From Halalkalibacter oceani (GTDB lineage Bacteria > Bacillota > Bacilli > Bacillales > Bacillaceae_D): 64,000 bases of DNA. Position 1 is the first letter of the stretch; every line of letters begins with the position of its first letter. A program made the translations under genes and the position numbers. The stretch spans positions 1 through 64,000 of the forward strand of contig NZ_JBEPKD010000005.1 of assembly GCF_040544555.1 (NCBI RefSeq), read 5' to 3'. The notes under the pieces are model-generated. The model saw nothing but the letters and a program-made list of their open reading frames with translations. It was not told the DNA's origin and did no database searches. Below are positions 25,401 through 34,080 of this stretch, in pieces.

Positions 25401-25655
25401 CTATTCTGACCTCAGTGAGTCTAATAATCTTGGTATTTCTTCAGGTAATATAGGCTTGAAATCTTCGTCGTATTTAATAAATAGTTCGTCAACTTGTTCA
25501 TCATCTAATTCACTATTGCTCTCATATATACCCACTAGCACACAAATATGTTTCATGATAACGTATGATTTTAATCTTGATTCTAGATCTGCTTCACGAT
25601 TACCCCATATCCTATTCCATCTATCATATATTTCTTTAACTTGTTTATTTTCAAT
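25401..25655 (-). CDS. Hypothetical protein (84 aa)
   Basis: The start is set at MIENKQVKEIYDRW (SD GGAGGCAGGAGA). It is a helical, acidic protein. The upstream bases overlap the end of the next gene. The function is unknown. Confidence 0.6.
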   Translation of the reverse strand: MENKQVKEIYDRWNRIWGNREADLESRLKSYVIMKHICVLVGIYESNSELDDEQVDELFIKYDEDFKPILPEEIPRLLDSLRSE

Positions 25656-25681
25656 CATTCTCCTGCCTCCAATAAAACATT

Positions 25682-25915
25682 TCATACCATTACTTGGAAG
25701 TTCACATAATGATAATTACTACTTCTGTCACTTACTAAAACCTTTAATTCATTATTCAGTGAATCTAAGACATCGTTATTATTTACATATAAGCTACCAG
25801 AAAAAGTTCCTTGATCATCTTTTATTACTTCATAGATATTATCATCTAGTTTTTCTAAAACTAGATACGCCTGTTCCTTTGCTTTTTTCTCATAATAACT
25901 ATCTAATTTTGGCAT
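25682..25915 (-). CDS. Hypothetical protein (77 aa)
   Basis: The protein has PKLDSYYEKKAKEQAYLVLEKL, then beta strands (SGSLYVNNNDVLDSL), and ends SNYHYVNFQVMV. SD GAGGAGAG. The function is unknown. Confidence 0.6.
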   Translation of the reverse strand: MPKLDSYYEKKAKEQAYLVLEKLDDNIYEVIKDDQGTFSGSLYVNNNDVLDSLNNELKVLVSDRSSNYHYVNFQVMV

Positions 25916-25951
25916 ATACTAACTCTCCTCAAAATATAATCCAATTTCTTA

Positions 25952-26269
25952 TTAACACTTACCATCCCACTCATTAAATAACTCAATATTACTTTCTAAT
26001 TTTTCGTTCCGTTCTCTTTTCTCTTTGAGACTACTTTCATATTTTTCTACGGCATGTTTTGCCATGCCCTTAAAATCATAGCCCCATTCAGGATAAATAT
26101 AATAGCCACTCTTAAACACATTAATAAATTTAATTTTATTCTTACCAAATAAGGTATTAACTTGCTTTTCTTTAAATATTTCTACTAAATAATCCCAACC
26201 ATCATTATAAACATCTACTTTGTATGTGTTCCCATTTTTACTTGTGACAGGATGCTTAGAAAGTTGCAC
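25952..26269 (-). CDS. Hypothetical protein (105 aa)
   Basis: The protein has KHPVTSKNGNTYKVDVYNDGWDYLVEIF and a helical C-terminus. GTG start behind GAGGTGAAATAA. A dyad at 26310-26323 lies upstream. The function is unknown. Confidence 0.6.
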   Translation of the reverse strand: MQLSKHPVTSKNGNTYKVDVYNDGWDYLVEIFKEKQVNTLFGKNKIKFINVFKSGYYIYPEWGYDFKGMAKHAVEKYESSLKEKRERNEKLESNIELFNEWDGKC

Positions 26270-26321
26270 TTATTTCACCTCATAATTTATTTCATTTCTT
26301 CAAAGAGCAAAAAATTGCATT

Positions 26322-26537
26322 TTATATATCATAATAACCCAAACTATTTTTTAGCTTAAATAAGATTAATTCATATTCATCAATCTTTTTACTTATTCTA
26401 GTATTCATTTCTTCCGCTACTCTCGAAGAGAATCTAACTGTTGGCTCTTTAATTTTTTCTCTTTTCATATCAATTTCCTCATATAAAATTTTTATTAAAA
26501 CTTCCTTTTCGGTATCAGTTAATTTCTCTAAATTCAT
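26322..26537 (-). CDS. Hypothetical helical protein (71 aa)
   Basis: A Lys/Glu-rich helical protein (LTDTEKEVLIKILYEEIDMKREKI). It is divergent from the ATP-dependent ligase gene on the other strand. The function is unknown. Confidence 0.6.
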   Translation of the reverse strand: MNLEKLTDTEKEVLIKILYEEIDMKREKIKEPTVRFSSRVAEEMNTRISKKIDEYELILFKLKNSLGYYDI

Positions 26538-26627
26538 TCTTACACTCCCTTAACATTCCTCAATTAACTTCAAAATCCTAATGATTATCATCTCGTTATC
26601 TTCTAATATTAAAGTGAGGTGAATTAT

Positions 26628-27461
26628 ATGTTTGTATCTCCCATGCTTCTACATTCAATTAAGGAGCCACTATTAGAAGATAATGACTATATTACTGAGC
26701 TAAAACTAGATGGAATACGTCTAATTATGAGCAAGTTTAATAATAAAACTAAGCTATATACACGCCATAATAACGAAGTAACTTCACTATTTCCTGAGCT
26801 GCTGCAGTTTGATATTCCTGATGGAACTGTACTCGATGGTGAATTAATCGCATTAGATGATTCCGGTAAGCCAGATTTTGAATTAATGATGAGTAGATTC
26901 AAGTCCAAAAAGTTAATTAGTCAAGTAAACATACAGTTTGCAGTATTTGATATTATCTATTACGACAATGAAAAGATTGCTCATTTACCTTTGCTTGATC
27001 GCAAGCAATATGTACAAAAAGCTATTTCTACTGATCAACAAATAATAATTGAGACTCAATATATACAAGGAAATTCAGCGGCTTATTTTGAAGCTGTTAA
27101 GCAACAAGATCTCGAAGGTATTGTAGTCAAAAGTATTAATTCAAAGTATCAAATTAATAAAAGAAGTCATGACTGGCTGAAGTTAATTAATTATAAATAT
27201 CAAAACGTTTATGTAGCTGGATTGCGTAAAGGTGAGTTCGGAGTGGCATTATCTGATAATGAAGGTAAATATCTTGGTGTGATGGAATTTATGCCACCTC
27301 AAGCTCGAAAGTATCTATATAAAACTTTTGGTGATCATGTTACAAATGAGACTGACAAATTTATTTATTTAGAGCCTTATTTGAAATGCAAAGTTAAATA
27401 TCGCAATTTAACTAAAAACAACTTATTGAGGATTTCTTCATTTGTAGAGTGGGTTAGCTAA
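26628..27461 (+). CDS. ligB: ATP-dependent DNA ligase, YoqV-like
   Basis: A minimal ATP-dependent ligase of 277 aa. The active Lys is in ITELKLDGIRL (KxDG). DGTVLDGELIAL (motif III), FAVFDIIYY (IIIa), LEGIVVKSI (IV) and DWLKLINYKY (V) follow, then a short OB domain. Its product seals nicks using ATP. It is the only sizeable non-transposon gene of this region on the plus strand, with its own SD (AAGTGAGGTG) and a perfect terminator directly behind it, so it looks like a self-contained cassette. SPbeta YoqV is the likely counterpart. Confidence 0.92.
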   Translation: MFVSPMLLHSIKEPLLEDNDYITELKLDGIRLIMSKFNNKTKLYTRHNNEVTSLFPELLQFDIPDGTVLDGELIALDDSGKPDFELMMSRFKSKKLISQVNIQFAVFDIIYYDNEKIAHLPLLDRKQYVQKAISTDQQIIIETQYIQGNSAAYFEAVKQQDLEGIVVKSINSKYQINKRSHDWLKLINYKYQNVYVAGLRKGEFGVALSDNEGKYLGVMEFMPPQARKYLYKTFGDHVTNETDKFIYLEPYLKCKVKYRNLTKNNLLRISSFVEWVS

Positions 27462-27474
27462 CCCACTCTTTTTT
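27446..27474 (+). terminator. Perfect-palindrome intrinsic terminator of the ligase gene
   Basis: The arms AGAGTGGGTTAG (27446-27457) and its exact complement form a 12-bp stem overlapping the last codons of the ligase. They are followed by a run of six T on the plus strand. Confidence 0.92.
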
Positions 27475-27511
27475 CATTCAAATATTAGTTCTAATTTAAT
27501 TTATAAACCTG

Positions 27512-28057
27512 CTATCTAACAAATTCAACAAACTCGCTTCCTCTTTCGGAAAATTCCTTAATCATAGCGCACACCAACCCAAATGACATTCCCGAATGAC
27601 CCTGATTATCAATCGCTACCTTTGCTTCTTCAAAAGTTCCATTGTTGTTGAGGATTTCTACTATCTCTAAACAAGCACCTAATTCCATACCTTGATATAA
27701 GTCACTCAATCTAATTGGAACAATCTCATCCCAAAAGTCTAGCTTGTCCTCAGCGATAATTCCTCTAGCTTTTTCCATCCAAACTTTTGATTGCTCTGGA
27801 ATGTTTTCTCTATGTTCTTTTTTACGTCTATCATAATCTTCTTGCCATTCTTGTTGTTGCTTGTCAAATTCTGCTTTCGTCTTACCAGTGATTCCTTTGT
27901 AGGCACTATCCATAGTCACTGTGTCAGAATATAACATGACACCGTTAAAATCACCGCAAACTAACTCTCCTTTTTCTCTGTATCCCATTAATTCATTAAC
28001 AGCATCTTCAATAGTATTCCCTGCAAAAAACCCAATTTCTTTGTAATTCTTATCCAT
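27512..28057 (-). CDS. Hypothetical phage protein (181 aa) of a recurrent early-gene family
   Basis: The protein has GFFAGNTIEDAVNELMGYREKGELVCGDFNG and VTMDSAYKGITG in the N-terminal half, a charged coiled linker (residues about 80-100), and GACLEIVEIL with NQGHSGMSFGLVCAMIKEF near the end. This pattern recurs in Firmicute phages. No function is known. SD CGGAGGAG. Confidence 0.7.
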   Translation of the reverse strand: MDKNYKEIGFFAGNTIEDAVNELMGYREKGELVCGDFNGVMLYSDTVTMDSAYKGITGKTKAEFDKQQQEWQEDYDRRKKEHRENIPEQSKVWMEKARGIIAEDKLDFWDEIVPIRLSDLYQGMELGACLEIVEILNNNGTFEEAKVAIDNQGHSGMSFGLVCAMIKEFSERGSEFVEFVR

Positions 28058-28092
28058 TTCTTACTCCTCCGCTTCTAATTAAAAGATTAGTT

Positions 28093-28311
28093 TTAAAATA
28101 AATGTTTAAAGCTTACCCAGTGCGATATTCTACTATTATTAACAGGTTCAATTAACATTTTTTTGTTGCCTAAATCAATATCTATAATAGTTACTTCAAT
28201 ACCTTTGTAATCGAATTCTTTTCCGTTTAATTCCCACATGATATCTGATAATTGACTTTCTAGGTTGCTAATTTGCTCATTCAATTCATTTGCCATTTTT
28301 AATAATTTCAT
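28093..28311 (-). CDS. Small hypothetical protein (72 aa)
   Basis: It begins with a coiled-coil-like stretch (LLKMANELNEQISNLESQLSDIMWEL) and continues with beta strands. Dyads lie at both ends (28081-28094 and 28336-28349). The function is unknown. Confidence 0.6.
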   Translation of the reverse strand: MKLLKMANELNEQISNLESQLSDIMWELNGKEFDYKGIEVTIIDIDLGNKKMLIEPVNNSRISHWVSFKHLF

Positions 28312-28347
28312 TTATTTACTCCTTTATATTAAGTTAAAATCGCTCTT

Positions 28348-28635
28348 TTAAACAACCTTCCCATATCTCTGCTCAACAACTTCATCAATCCACTTTCTAA
28401 CAGTAGACCAAGTTGAACCAATTTCATTACTCATTGACAAAATACTACCACCATTCAAATATCTGTCTGTTAGTAGTTCTTTAAATGCCTGATTGACAGC
28501 TCTTCCTGATTTATTGTTGTTCTTAATGCTTTCAATGAGCTTTAATGTTTCCGCTCTATCGTAGCCTCTCATTTCACAAATTTTATGTAGTTGTTCTCCG
28601 TTGCGATAATCGCTGATGAAAGTATTGATATTCAT
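28348..28635 (-). CDS. Helix-turn-helix protein (95 aa)
   Basis: The start is set at MNINTFISDYRNG (SD TTAGAGGTG). The C-terminal half has YLNGGSILSMSNEIGSTWSTVRKWIDEVV, a helix-turn-helix of the homeodomain/sigma-region type. It probably binds DNA and may regulate early genes. The target is unknown. Confidence 0.65.
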   Translation of the reverse strand: MNINTFISDYRNGEQLHKICEMRGYDRAETLKLIESIKNNNKSGRAVNQAFKELLTDRYLNGGSILSMSNEIGSTWSTVRKWIDEVVEQRYGKVV

Positions 28636-28692
28636 ACAAAACACCTCTAATTTAATCAACTTTATGTTATATCACTTCCAACGTGTCCCACT

Positions 28693-29073
28693 TCAACCAA
28701 ATATATATTCAATTTTAATTGGAATTTTCACAGTATCTTTTGAACCTGTAAAATGTTTTACTGGTACCCCAAATTCAGTTTCTAATGTCATATTTCCAAT
28801 CCTATATCTAATATCTTTTAGCTTCTTAATATCATCATTTGACAATTTATTTCTTTCTACTATCTTCTTGTTTATCAATGTCAAAAGTACGTCCTCAATC
28901 AATGAATCAGTAAAGTAAAAAGTTCCATCATGCTTTAGAGAGCGACTAAATTCTAACGCATTATTTTTTGTCAGGTTAGAATCATATACGATATAATCTG
29001 CCTTGCCAAAGATTCCATTTTTTTCTAAAATAAAATTAATTCTATCCATTGGATTGAAGGTCGTTGATCTCAT
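28693..29073 (-). CDS. Hypothetical protein (126 aa)
   Basis: The protein has NPMDRINFILEKNGIFGKADYIVYDSN, DIRYRIGNMTLETEFGVPV and IPIKIEYIFG. It is not recognised. SD AAAGGAGTG. Confidence 0.6.
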   Translation of the reverse strand: MRSTTFNPMDRINFILEKNGIFGKADYIVYDSNLTKNNALEFSRSLKHDGTFYFTDSLIEDVLLTLINKKIVERNKLSNDDIKKLKDIRYRIGNMTLETEFGVPVKHFTGSKDTVKIPIKIEYIFG

Positions 29074-29110
29074 TTCGACTCACTCCTTTAAAATTTCTAC
29101 TTTAAACAAT

Positions 29111-29470
29111 CTACCATTTAACAGTGTTCTTAGTCTTCTTCATGTTTAAAGAATCATAGGTCTTTTTGGCATATAATACTGCTCTCATCCAACATAAAGG
29201 ATTATTCATAATCATTCCTTTATGTTGAAATTGAATTATTGAAGCACCAAATTTAGAGCCATCTCTCATATCCCACAATGCAAAATTCGCTATTGTTTTA
29301 CCATGATACCCCTGAATTTCCCATCTACACTTATCAAATTCTTTTTTAAACTTTTTAAACGTTGCATAACCATACTCTTCTGGTTGCTCCTTTACCATTG
29401 AAATATGTACTGACCAACTTATTATTGATACGATCAGAGCTACTGAAAATACCACACTTATAAAAAACAT
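29111..29470 (-). CDS. Membrane-anchored hypothetical protein (119 aa)
   Basis: An N-terminal membrane segment (FFISVVFSVALIVSIISWSV) is followed by a soluble domain with CRWEIQGYHGKTIANFALWDM. The function is unknown. SD ACGAGGTG. Confidence 0.6.
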   Translation of the reverse strand: MFFISVVFSVALIVSIISWSVHISMVKEQPEEYGYATFKKFKKEFDKCRWEIQGYHGKTIANFALWDMRDGSKFGASIIQFQHKGMIMNNPLCWMRAVLYAKKTYDSLNMKKTKNTVKW

Positions 29471-29547
29471 AGTTTACACCTCGTTTTTATTTAGCTTAAT
29501 TCATTTGTTCACATATAATTCTAAATACTCCTTTTAGTCAATCAATA

Positions 29548-29802
29548 TTAAAGATATTTATTTTTATATTCTTCTTCTAGCTCCATCATCTTTACTTTGA
29601 GCGACGAATCTCGCTTCAATTCTTCCCACAATTTCCTATAATCCACAATCTTGTACGGTTTTAAAGTAACTTCTTTATTTTCTGAATCAACAAATATTTC
29701 GACTGGATCTCCTTCTTGAAATCCTAAGATTCTTCTTATTTCCTTTGGGATTGCAACTCTTCCCAAATCATCAATTCTTCTTACGACACCTACCTGTCTC
29801 AA
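29548..29802 (-). CDS. AbrB/SpoVT-type transcription regulator
   Basis: An 84-aa protein opening with the swapped-hairpin AbrB domain: VGVVRRIDDLGRVAIPKEIRR, LGFQEGDPVEIFVD and VTLKPY. This is nearly the host AbrB signature. The C-terminal 30 residues are helical and differ from host AbrB. It probably binds AT-rich phage or host promoters. TTG start behind GAGAGGG. Confidence 0.85.
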   Translation of the reverse strand: MRQVGVVRRIDDLGRVAIPKEIRRILGFQEGDPVEIFVDSENKEVTLKPYKIVDYRKLWEELKRDSSLKVKMMELEEEYKNKYL

Positions 29803-29848
29803 ACGAATTCAACCCTCTCTGAAAATGTTGTTTTAAATAGAATTTCGG

Positions 29849-30145
29849 CTATTCTTTTTCGATTTTCATGTCAATTTTTCCGGTTCCGTTCATATCAACC
29901 TTTATATTAAAAAATTCTTCGTCTTCTGTTGGTGTTGGTAATACAGCATTTAGTACATTAGTCAAATTAATCATCATTCGTACATTGTCATAATCATCTT
30001 GTGTCAGTAAATTACCTCCACATTTAGGACAAGGTTTATTAAGCCATTCTGAATATTCTTCTACCTTGACCGAATCATCATTATAATCACAATCTTTTGT
30101 GTCGCATTTAATACCAGTGATATTTAATCTAATTGCTTGATCCAC
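29849..30145 (-). CDS. Zinc-ribbon hypothetical protein (98 aa)
   Basis: The N-terminus has CDTKDCDYN...CPKCGG, a C4 zinc ribbon, and the rest is acidic (PTEDEEFFNIKVD). GTG start behind GGGGGGATTAA. The function is unknown. Confidence 0.65.
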   Translation of the reverse strand: MDQAIRLNITGIKCDTKDCDYNDDSVKVEEYSEWLNKPCPKCGGNLLTQDDYDNVRMMINLTNVLNAVLPTPTEDEEFFNIKVDMNGTGKIDMKIEKE

Positions 30146-30239
30146 TTAATCCCCCCCTGTATCAAAGAAGAATTAGATAGATAATCAATATTTATCTCTT
30201 CTTATTTGATTATTTTTATATTATTGTGTCTTATTCTGC

Positions 30240-30485
30240 TTATTTATTAAAATAATGAACCTCTACACCATGTTTACAAACGACTTCGTAATCTCCTTTA
30301 GTATCTTCATCAATTAAAACTGGTAAAGCTGAGGATAAGCCACTAAAAAATTGACTAAGTTCCTCTGGACTTAATGTTGTTTTGTTTGGAAATTTGATAC
30401 TTTCACTTTTACCGCACATTTCGTTGATCTTTGCTGATGTGAACTTAAGTAATACAGCTTCACCAACTTTTCCATGATTATTCAT
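30240..30485 (-). CDS. Hypothetical protein (81 aa)
   Basis: The start is set at MNNHGKVGEAVLLKF (SD AAAGAGTG). It contains TLSPEELSQFFSGLSSALPVLI and a polar C-terminus. The function is unknown. Confidence 0.6.
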   Translation of the reverse strand: MNNHGKVGEAVLLKFTSAKINEMCGKSESIKFPNKTTLSPEELSQFFSGLSSALPVLIDEDTKGDYEVVCKHGVEVHYFNK

Positions 30486-30512
30486 AATTATCACTCTTTC
30501 TAAATTGTTATT

Positions 30513-30626
30513 TTATTTATTTTTATTAAGTCCGAGCCATTTTATATTGTTGCTTCTTTTCACTCTTGTGTTGTTCTCACTATTTACTATTTTTTAATGC
30601 ACTTCCATTTTTAATTCTATTTTCAT
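30513..30626 (-). pseudogene. Small frame with an in-frame TAA (37 aa)
   Basis: ATG 30626 overlaps the previous stop (ATGA) behind GGGAGGAC. The frame MKIELKMEVH stops at TAA, then continues open (KIVNSENNTRVKRSNNIKW). It could be a decayed small gene or a chance frame. Confidence 0.25.
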
Positions 30627-30928
30627 TCTATGTCCTCCCACTGACATTCATACCCATGTGAATAAAAATCACCTAGCCCCGAACTATCAATAACTACTCT
30701 CTTCGCATAAGCCGGATGTCTAATGTAAATTTGCGTTCCATGATCTTCTTCTACGGAATCTTCATGGATGCCAACACATTCAACAAAATAACTTAGCGAT
30801 TGAATATTATCCATATCAAACCCTTCAGTGTAATCGATTATGTGATAGCTCATGCTACCACTATTCCTTTCTACATCATTAAATAACTCGTCTGGATCGC
30901 TTGGAATAGCATATTCTTGACGTGACAT
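30623..30928 (-). CDS. Acidic hypothetical protein (101 aa)
   Basis: A strongly acidic protein with SYFVECVGIHEDSVEEDHGTQIYIRHPAYAKRVVID. It is not recognised. SD AGAAGGGAAG. Confidence 0.6.
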   Translation of the reverse strand: MSRQEYAIPSDPDELFNDVERNSGSMSYHIIDYTEGFDMDNIQSLSYFVECVGIHEDSVEEDHGTQIYIRHPAYAKRVVIDSSGLGDFYSHGYECQWEDIE

Positions 30929-30948
30929 GATTGACTTCCCTTCTGTAA

Positions 30949-31878
30949 TTACTTTTCTTTAAACAAGCCATCAATAAATCCATTTAGTAATTCCTCATCA
31001 AACTCACTTCCTGCAGCTCGTGAATGTCCACCACCACCAAACTTGGCAGTTACTTCTTTTCCTAGATCGATATCCTCATTAATTCCTCGATAACTAATTT
31101 TTCTTTGCTGTGGATTGATAATTACAATGAAGTCATATTGAGGGTTTTTCTTAGCAAGCTCATTGCCAAGTTGTGAGGTGTATTGTTCTGCAAATACAAC
31201 ACCAGCATTATATCCAAGGACATTAGTTTGCATTACATTCTCGCTTGCCATTTCAATATATTTATTAATTTTATTTTGTTCCATTTTTAAAACCTGTTCT
31301 TCATTTTTCGTGAAATCAACCGAAATGTTGTTTGAAAAACGATTAAAAAATAAATCTCTACCTAAGATAAAAAATAAATCATTGAGTTGTTTAGCATGAA
31401 TGTCATTATATTTTGTAGACCACTCCCAAGAATCATAACGCCTTACTTTTTCTACATAATTTGACAGTTCAAAATCATAACAATCATACTTTTCACAAAG
31501 ATAATCAAATAACATCGAAGTTCCACTTGATTTTACATTAGTATAGCTATCTTCAGAGATAATTTGTGTTTCCATATCGTCAACTGTTGCCCACTTGTAC
31601 TCATTTAACCATTCTGCCGTAGCGTGATGATCCAATAAGACAGTTTTATCTGCTATGTATTGGTTAATTTCTTTAGCTACATGTTCGTTAACTGAAATGT
31701 CGGTGATTAAAATTAAATCATATAGAAGATATGCTTTCTCAGCAATAAACTCACTCACTTTATTATCGATATCATCATAGTTACAATATGTGATATCCAA
31801 GTCATTAAATTGGTAAGAAGCTACGATTCCACAAGATACTCCATCTAAATCGGTATGGGTAAATAATTTAACTTTCAT
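30949..31878 (-). CDS. DHH-family phosphoesterase (RecJ/NrnA-like)
   Basis: A 309-aa protein. TDLDGVSCGIVAS carries the first Asp cluster, LLYDLILITDISVN the second, and VLLDHHATAEW is the DHH motif. The C-terminal DHHA1 region has KFGGGGHSRAAGSEF. Family members degrade ssDNA, nanoRNA or cyclic dinucleotides, so this could recycle nucleotides or remove a signalling molecule. SD AAGGAGG, with a promoter (31905-31932) close upstream. Confidence 0.88.
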   Translation of the reverse strand: MKVKLFTHTDLDGVSCGIVASYQFNDLDITYCNYDDIDNKVSEFIAEKAYLLYDLILITDISVNEHVAKEINQYIADKTVLLDHHATAEWLNEYKWATVDDMETQIISEDSYTNVKSSGTSMLFDYLCEKYDCYDFELSNYVEKVRRYDSWEWSTKYNDIHAKQLNDLFFILGRDLFFNRFSNNISVDFTKNEEQVLKMEQNKINKYIEMASENVMQTNVLGYNAGVVFAEQYTSQLGNELAKKNPQYDFIVIINPQQRKISYRGINEDIDLGKEVTAKFGGGGHSRAAGSEFDEELLNGFIDGLFKEK

Positions 31879-31904
31879 AATCTATTCCTCCTTTTACTAT
31901 TTAA

Positions 31905-31967
31905 CTTATAATCATAGTACCATAACATTCAATGAATGTATATAATTATTTTTATTTTATTTATTTA
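31905..31967 (-). promoter_or_regulatory. Promoter with A/T box before the DHH gene
   Basis: On the minus strand, -35 TTGAAT (31927-31932) and -10 TATAAG (31905-31910) have a 16-base spacer. The A/T box (31941-31967) lies upstream. Confidence 0.6.
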
Positions 31968-32189
31968 AAAGTCACCTTTTATTAAATGGTCTTTACTATC
32001 ACAATAAATTTCTTCAGCCCAATGCTCGATGGAATACTCTGTAACTTGATTTGGATACTTCTTTATTAAAGTTATCAAACTTGAATCGTAAACCATTTTC
32101 TCAGCCTGTCGTTTAGGCACACCGAACATTTCTTGAATATCTAATACAACACAATCTATAAACTTGCTTACGCTTTCTTGTTGCTTCAT
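31965..32189 (-). CDS. Hypothetical protein (74 aa)
   Basis: The protein has SVSKFIDCVVLDIQEMFGVPKRQAEKMVYDS. Its ATG overlaps the stop of the HD-domain gene, so the two are coupled. The function is unknown. Confidence 0.6.
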   Translation of the reverse strand: MKQQESVSKFIDCVVLDIQEMFGVPKRQAEKMVYDSSLITLIKKYPNQVTEYSIEHWAEEIYCDSKDHLIKGDF

Positions 32190-32740
32190 AACATCAATTT
32201 TTCAATTTCATATTTAAACATTGACTTCACAATATCAATTTCCATTTCGCAAAACCAATCTCTAGGAGCCACATAATCTTCATTATCCAAAATTAATTCC
32301 TCAATCCATCCATCTACGTTATTCGTTAAATATTTACCCTCATAATACAATACCAAATTATCTATGTATTTTATAATTAACTTTTCATCTTCGGTTGGTG
32401 GTTCCAGCCCTACAAATTCATACATTTTATTTTGTACTTTATGTTCAATCGCCTTATAATCCGGAAGAAGCGCTTTTAGAGGACGTGGAATATCAACAAT
32501 ATATGCTTCGCTAAAATCATGCGATAGTGCGTACAATTCAATTTTCTTACTACACCCTAGCTCTCTCGCTACTAGTGCACAAATCATTGAATGCTGCGCC
32601 ACTGAAAAATGAATAGGCAGGTGATTACCAAACCTACATGCTTTTGCTAATGAATGCACAATATCTTCTAAACAAATTTCTTCTAAACTGGGATTTAGGG
32701 GATGAAACTTCTTACCGCTGTATGTCTCCATCCAAGTCAT
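32186..32740 (-). CDS. HD-domain phosphohydrolase (YfbR-like)
   Basis: A 184-aa protein. HFSVAQHSMICALV gives the first His, YALSHDFSEAYIVDIPRPLK the HD pair and the downstream region, and KYIDNLVLYYEGKY the final Asp. The pattern matches 5'-nucleotidase-like HD enzymes that act on deoxynucleoside monophosphates, so it may shape the dNTP pool during infection. It begins behind AACGAGATGATAAT. Confidence 0.85.
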   Translation of the reverse strand: MTWMETYSGKKFHPLNPSLEEICLEDIVHSLAKACRFGNHLPIHFSVAQHSMICALVARELGCSKKIELYALSHDFSEAYIVDIPRPLKALLPDYKAIEHKVQNKMYEFVGLEPPTEDEKLIIKYIDNLVLYYEGKYLTNNVDGWIEELILDNEDYVAPRDWFCEMEIDIVKSMFKYEIEKLML

Positions 32741-32744
32741 ATTA

Positions 32745-32933
32745 TCATCTCGTTTCTATATTAGTGTTTCTTCGTTTCTCTTTTTTGTATACTGAATAAG
32801 AGCAATTATCAAGCAACCCAATATCAGCGTTATAAAACTTTCTATAATGGTGATTAAATTTAACTGTCACAATAGCATATTTTATGTATTCTATTATATT
32901 ATTTTTAATTTGTTTATACTTACTTAATTTCAT
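32745..32933 (-). CDS. Small basic protein (62 aa)
   Basis: The start overlaps the end of the metallophosphoesterase gene (SD AAAGGGAG). The protein is basic and Tyr-rich. The function is unknown. Confidence 0.5.
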   Translation of the reverse strand: MKLSKYKQIKNNIIEYIKYAIVTVKFNHHYRKFYNADIGLLDNCSYSVYKKEKRRNTNIETR

Positions 32934-33465
32934 ACGGTCTTACTCCCTTTGCTACATCACTGTAAATTTGATCTACGTGAATGGGAGTATAATTAATATT
33001 TTCTACGCTAACACAGTAATGTAGATCCTTATCTAAGCCTTGTACTTGCTCATGAACATGTCCATGAGCGTTTGCAATAATATCAGTATTATTGTATAAG
33101 CTTCTCAGGGGTGTAATCTGCTGAGGATAATGACTCAATAGCAGTTCTTCAAATACATAATAATTGTATGGCTCAAATCCTAATTTACGATACTTTGTAT
33201 TACTACTTTTATCATGATTACCTTTTATTAGAGTCTTGCGCCCGTTCAATCTATCACTTATGTATTTCATTTTCTGTGCACCACAGAAGAAAACGTCGCC
33301 TAGGTGAAAGATTAAGTCATTAGGCTTGACCACTTTATTCCAATTTTCAATAAGAATCTCATTCATTTCGTCAGCATCCTTAAATGGACGTGAAGAGAAT
33401 TCAATTATTCGTGAATGATCCCAATGTGTATCGCTAATTAACCAAATGTCCTGAAAACCAATCAT
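32920..33465 (-). CDS. Calcineurin-like metallophosphoesterase (181 aa)
   Basis: All five metal-binding motifs are present: LISDTHWDHSRI, FHLGDVFF, LIKGNHD, LLSHYPQQI and NAHGHVH. It is of the small phage type (YmdB/YfcE-like). The substrate is unknown. It is a second, distinct phosphoesterase after the one at 22656. The start is MIGFQDIWL (SD GTGAGGTG). Confidence 0.9.
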   Translation of the reverse strand: MIGFQDIWLISDTHWDHSRIIEFSSRPFKDADEMNEILIENWNKVVKPNDLIFHLGDVFFCGAQKMKYISDRLNGRKTLIKGNHDKSSNTKYRKLGFEPYNYYVFEELLLSHYPQQITPLRSLYNNTDIIANAHGHVHEQVQGLDKDLHYCVSVENINYTPIHVDQIYSDVAKGVRPYEIK

Positions 33466-33513
33466 ATAACACCTCACAATTTATTTATAACACCTCATAT
33501 TTATGAATAGTAT

Positions 33514-33684
33514 CTAATAATACTTGTTACTACGTCTTCCCTTAATCATAATAAATTTCAAACGCGTTCGTATCTGATAATATCTCAAAATTGCTTTTTG
33601 CCACGGATTTAACTCAAGACCACTATATTTTTCAATAAAATAAAATATGTTATTTTTACATTTAATTAATTCCTCTTCATTCAT
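33514..33684 (-). CDS. Small protein resembling a terminase N-terminus (56 aa)
   Basis: MNEEELIKCKNNIFYFIEKYSGLELNPWQKAILRYYQ resembles the N-terminal helical part before the ATPase domain of large terminases, but there is no Walker A and the frame ends. It may be a stand-alone helical protein or a relic. SD AAAGGA. Confidence 0.45.
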   Translation of the reverse strand: MNEEELIKCKNNIFYFIEKYSGLELNPWQKAILRYYQIRTRLKFIMIKGRRSNKYY

Positions 33685-33734
33685 GTGATTTTCCTTTCTG
33701 TATTTTTCTATGCTCATCCTTCAAAATGATGCTT

Positions 33735-34043
33735 TTATTTCACTACACTCAAAATTAACTGCTTAACTTTATCAAATTCACTATCCTTTATTAAAATTTT
33801 GTCATCTGGATTAGTAGCAAAAAACCCAATTGTCACGTAAACGTACTCTCTCACACACTCATCGAAATCCTCCTCGAATTCAATGACTTCTTTCCACTCT
33901 GTCCACTCTAGAACAACGTTTGCAGTGAATTTAAATTGTTTTAAATCACTTGTTTTCACGTTAGGAAGCTTTTGATTGCAACAGTGACAGTAGGCTTTAA
34001 GTGTTTTATATTCCAGTATTACGAAGTTACTCTCTTTTTTCAC
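33735..34043 (-). CDS. Hypothetical protein (102 aa)
   Basis: It has KAYCHCCNQKLPNV (Cys pair) and strands (ANVVLEWTEWKEVIEFEEDFDECVREYVYVTIG). GTG start (34043) with SD AAGGTG. The function is unknown. Confidence 0.6.
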   Translation of the reverse strand: MKKESNFVILEYKTLKAYCHCCNQKLPNVKTSDLKQFKFTANVVLEWTEWKEVIEFEEDFDECVREYVYVTIGFFATNPDDKILIKDSEFDKVKQLILSVVK

Positions 34044-34080
34044 AATATTCACACCTTAATATAATTTTTATTTTCACCCT

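Noticed and set aside
33514..33684. A large terminase gene
   Set aside because: Only a short N-terminal-like segment is present; no ATPase or nuclease part is found.
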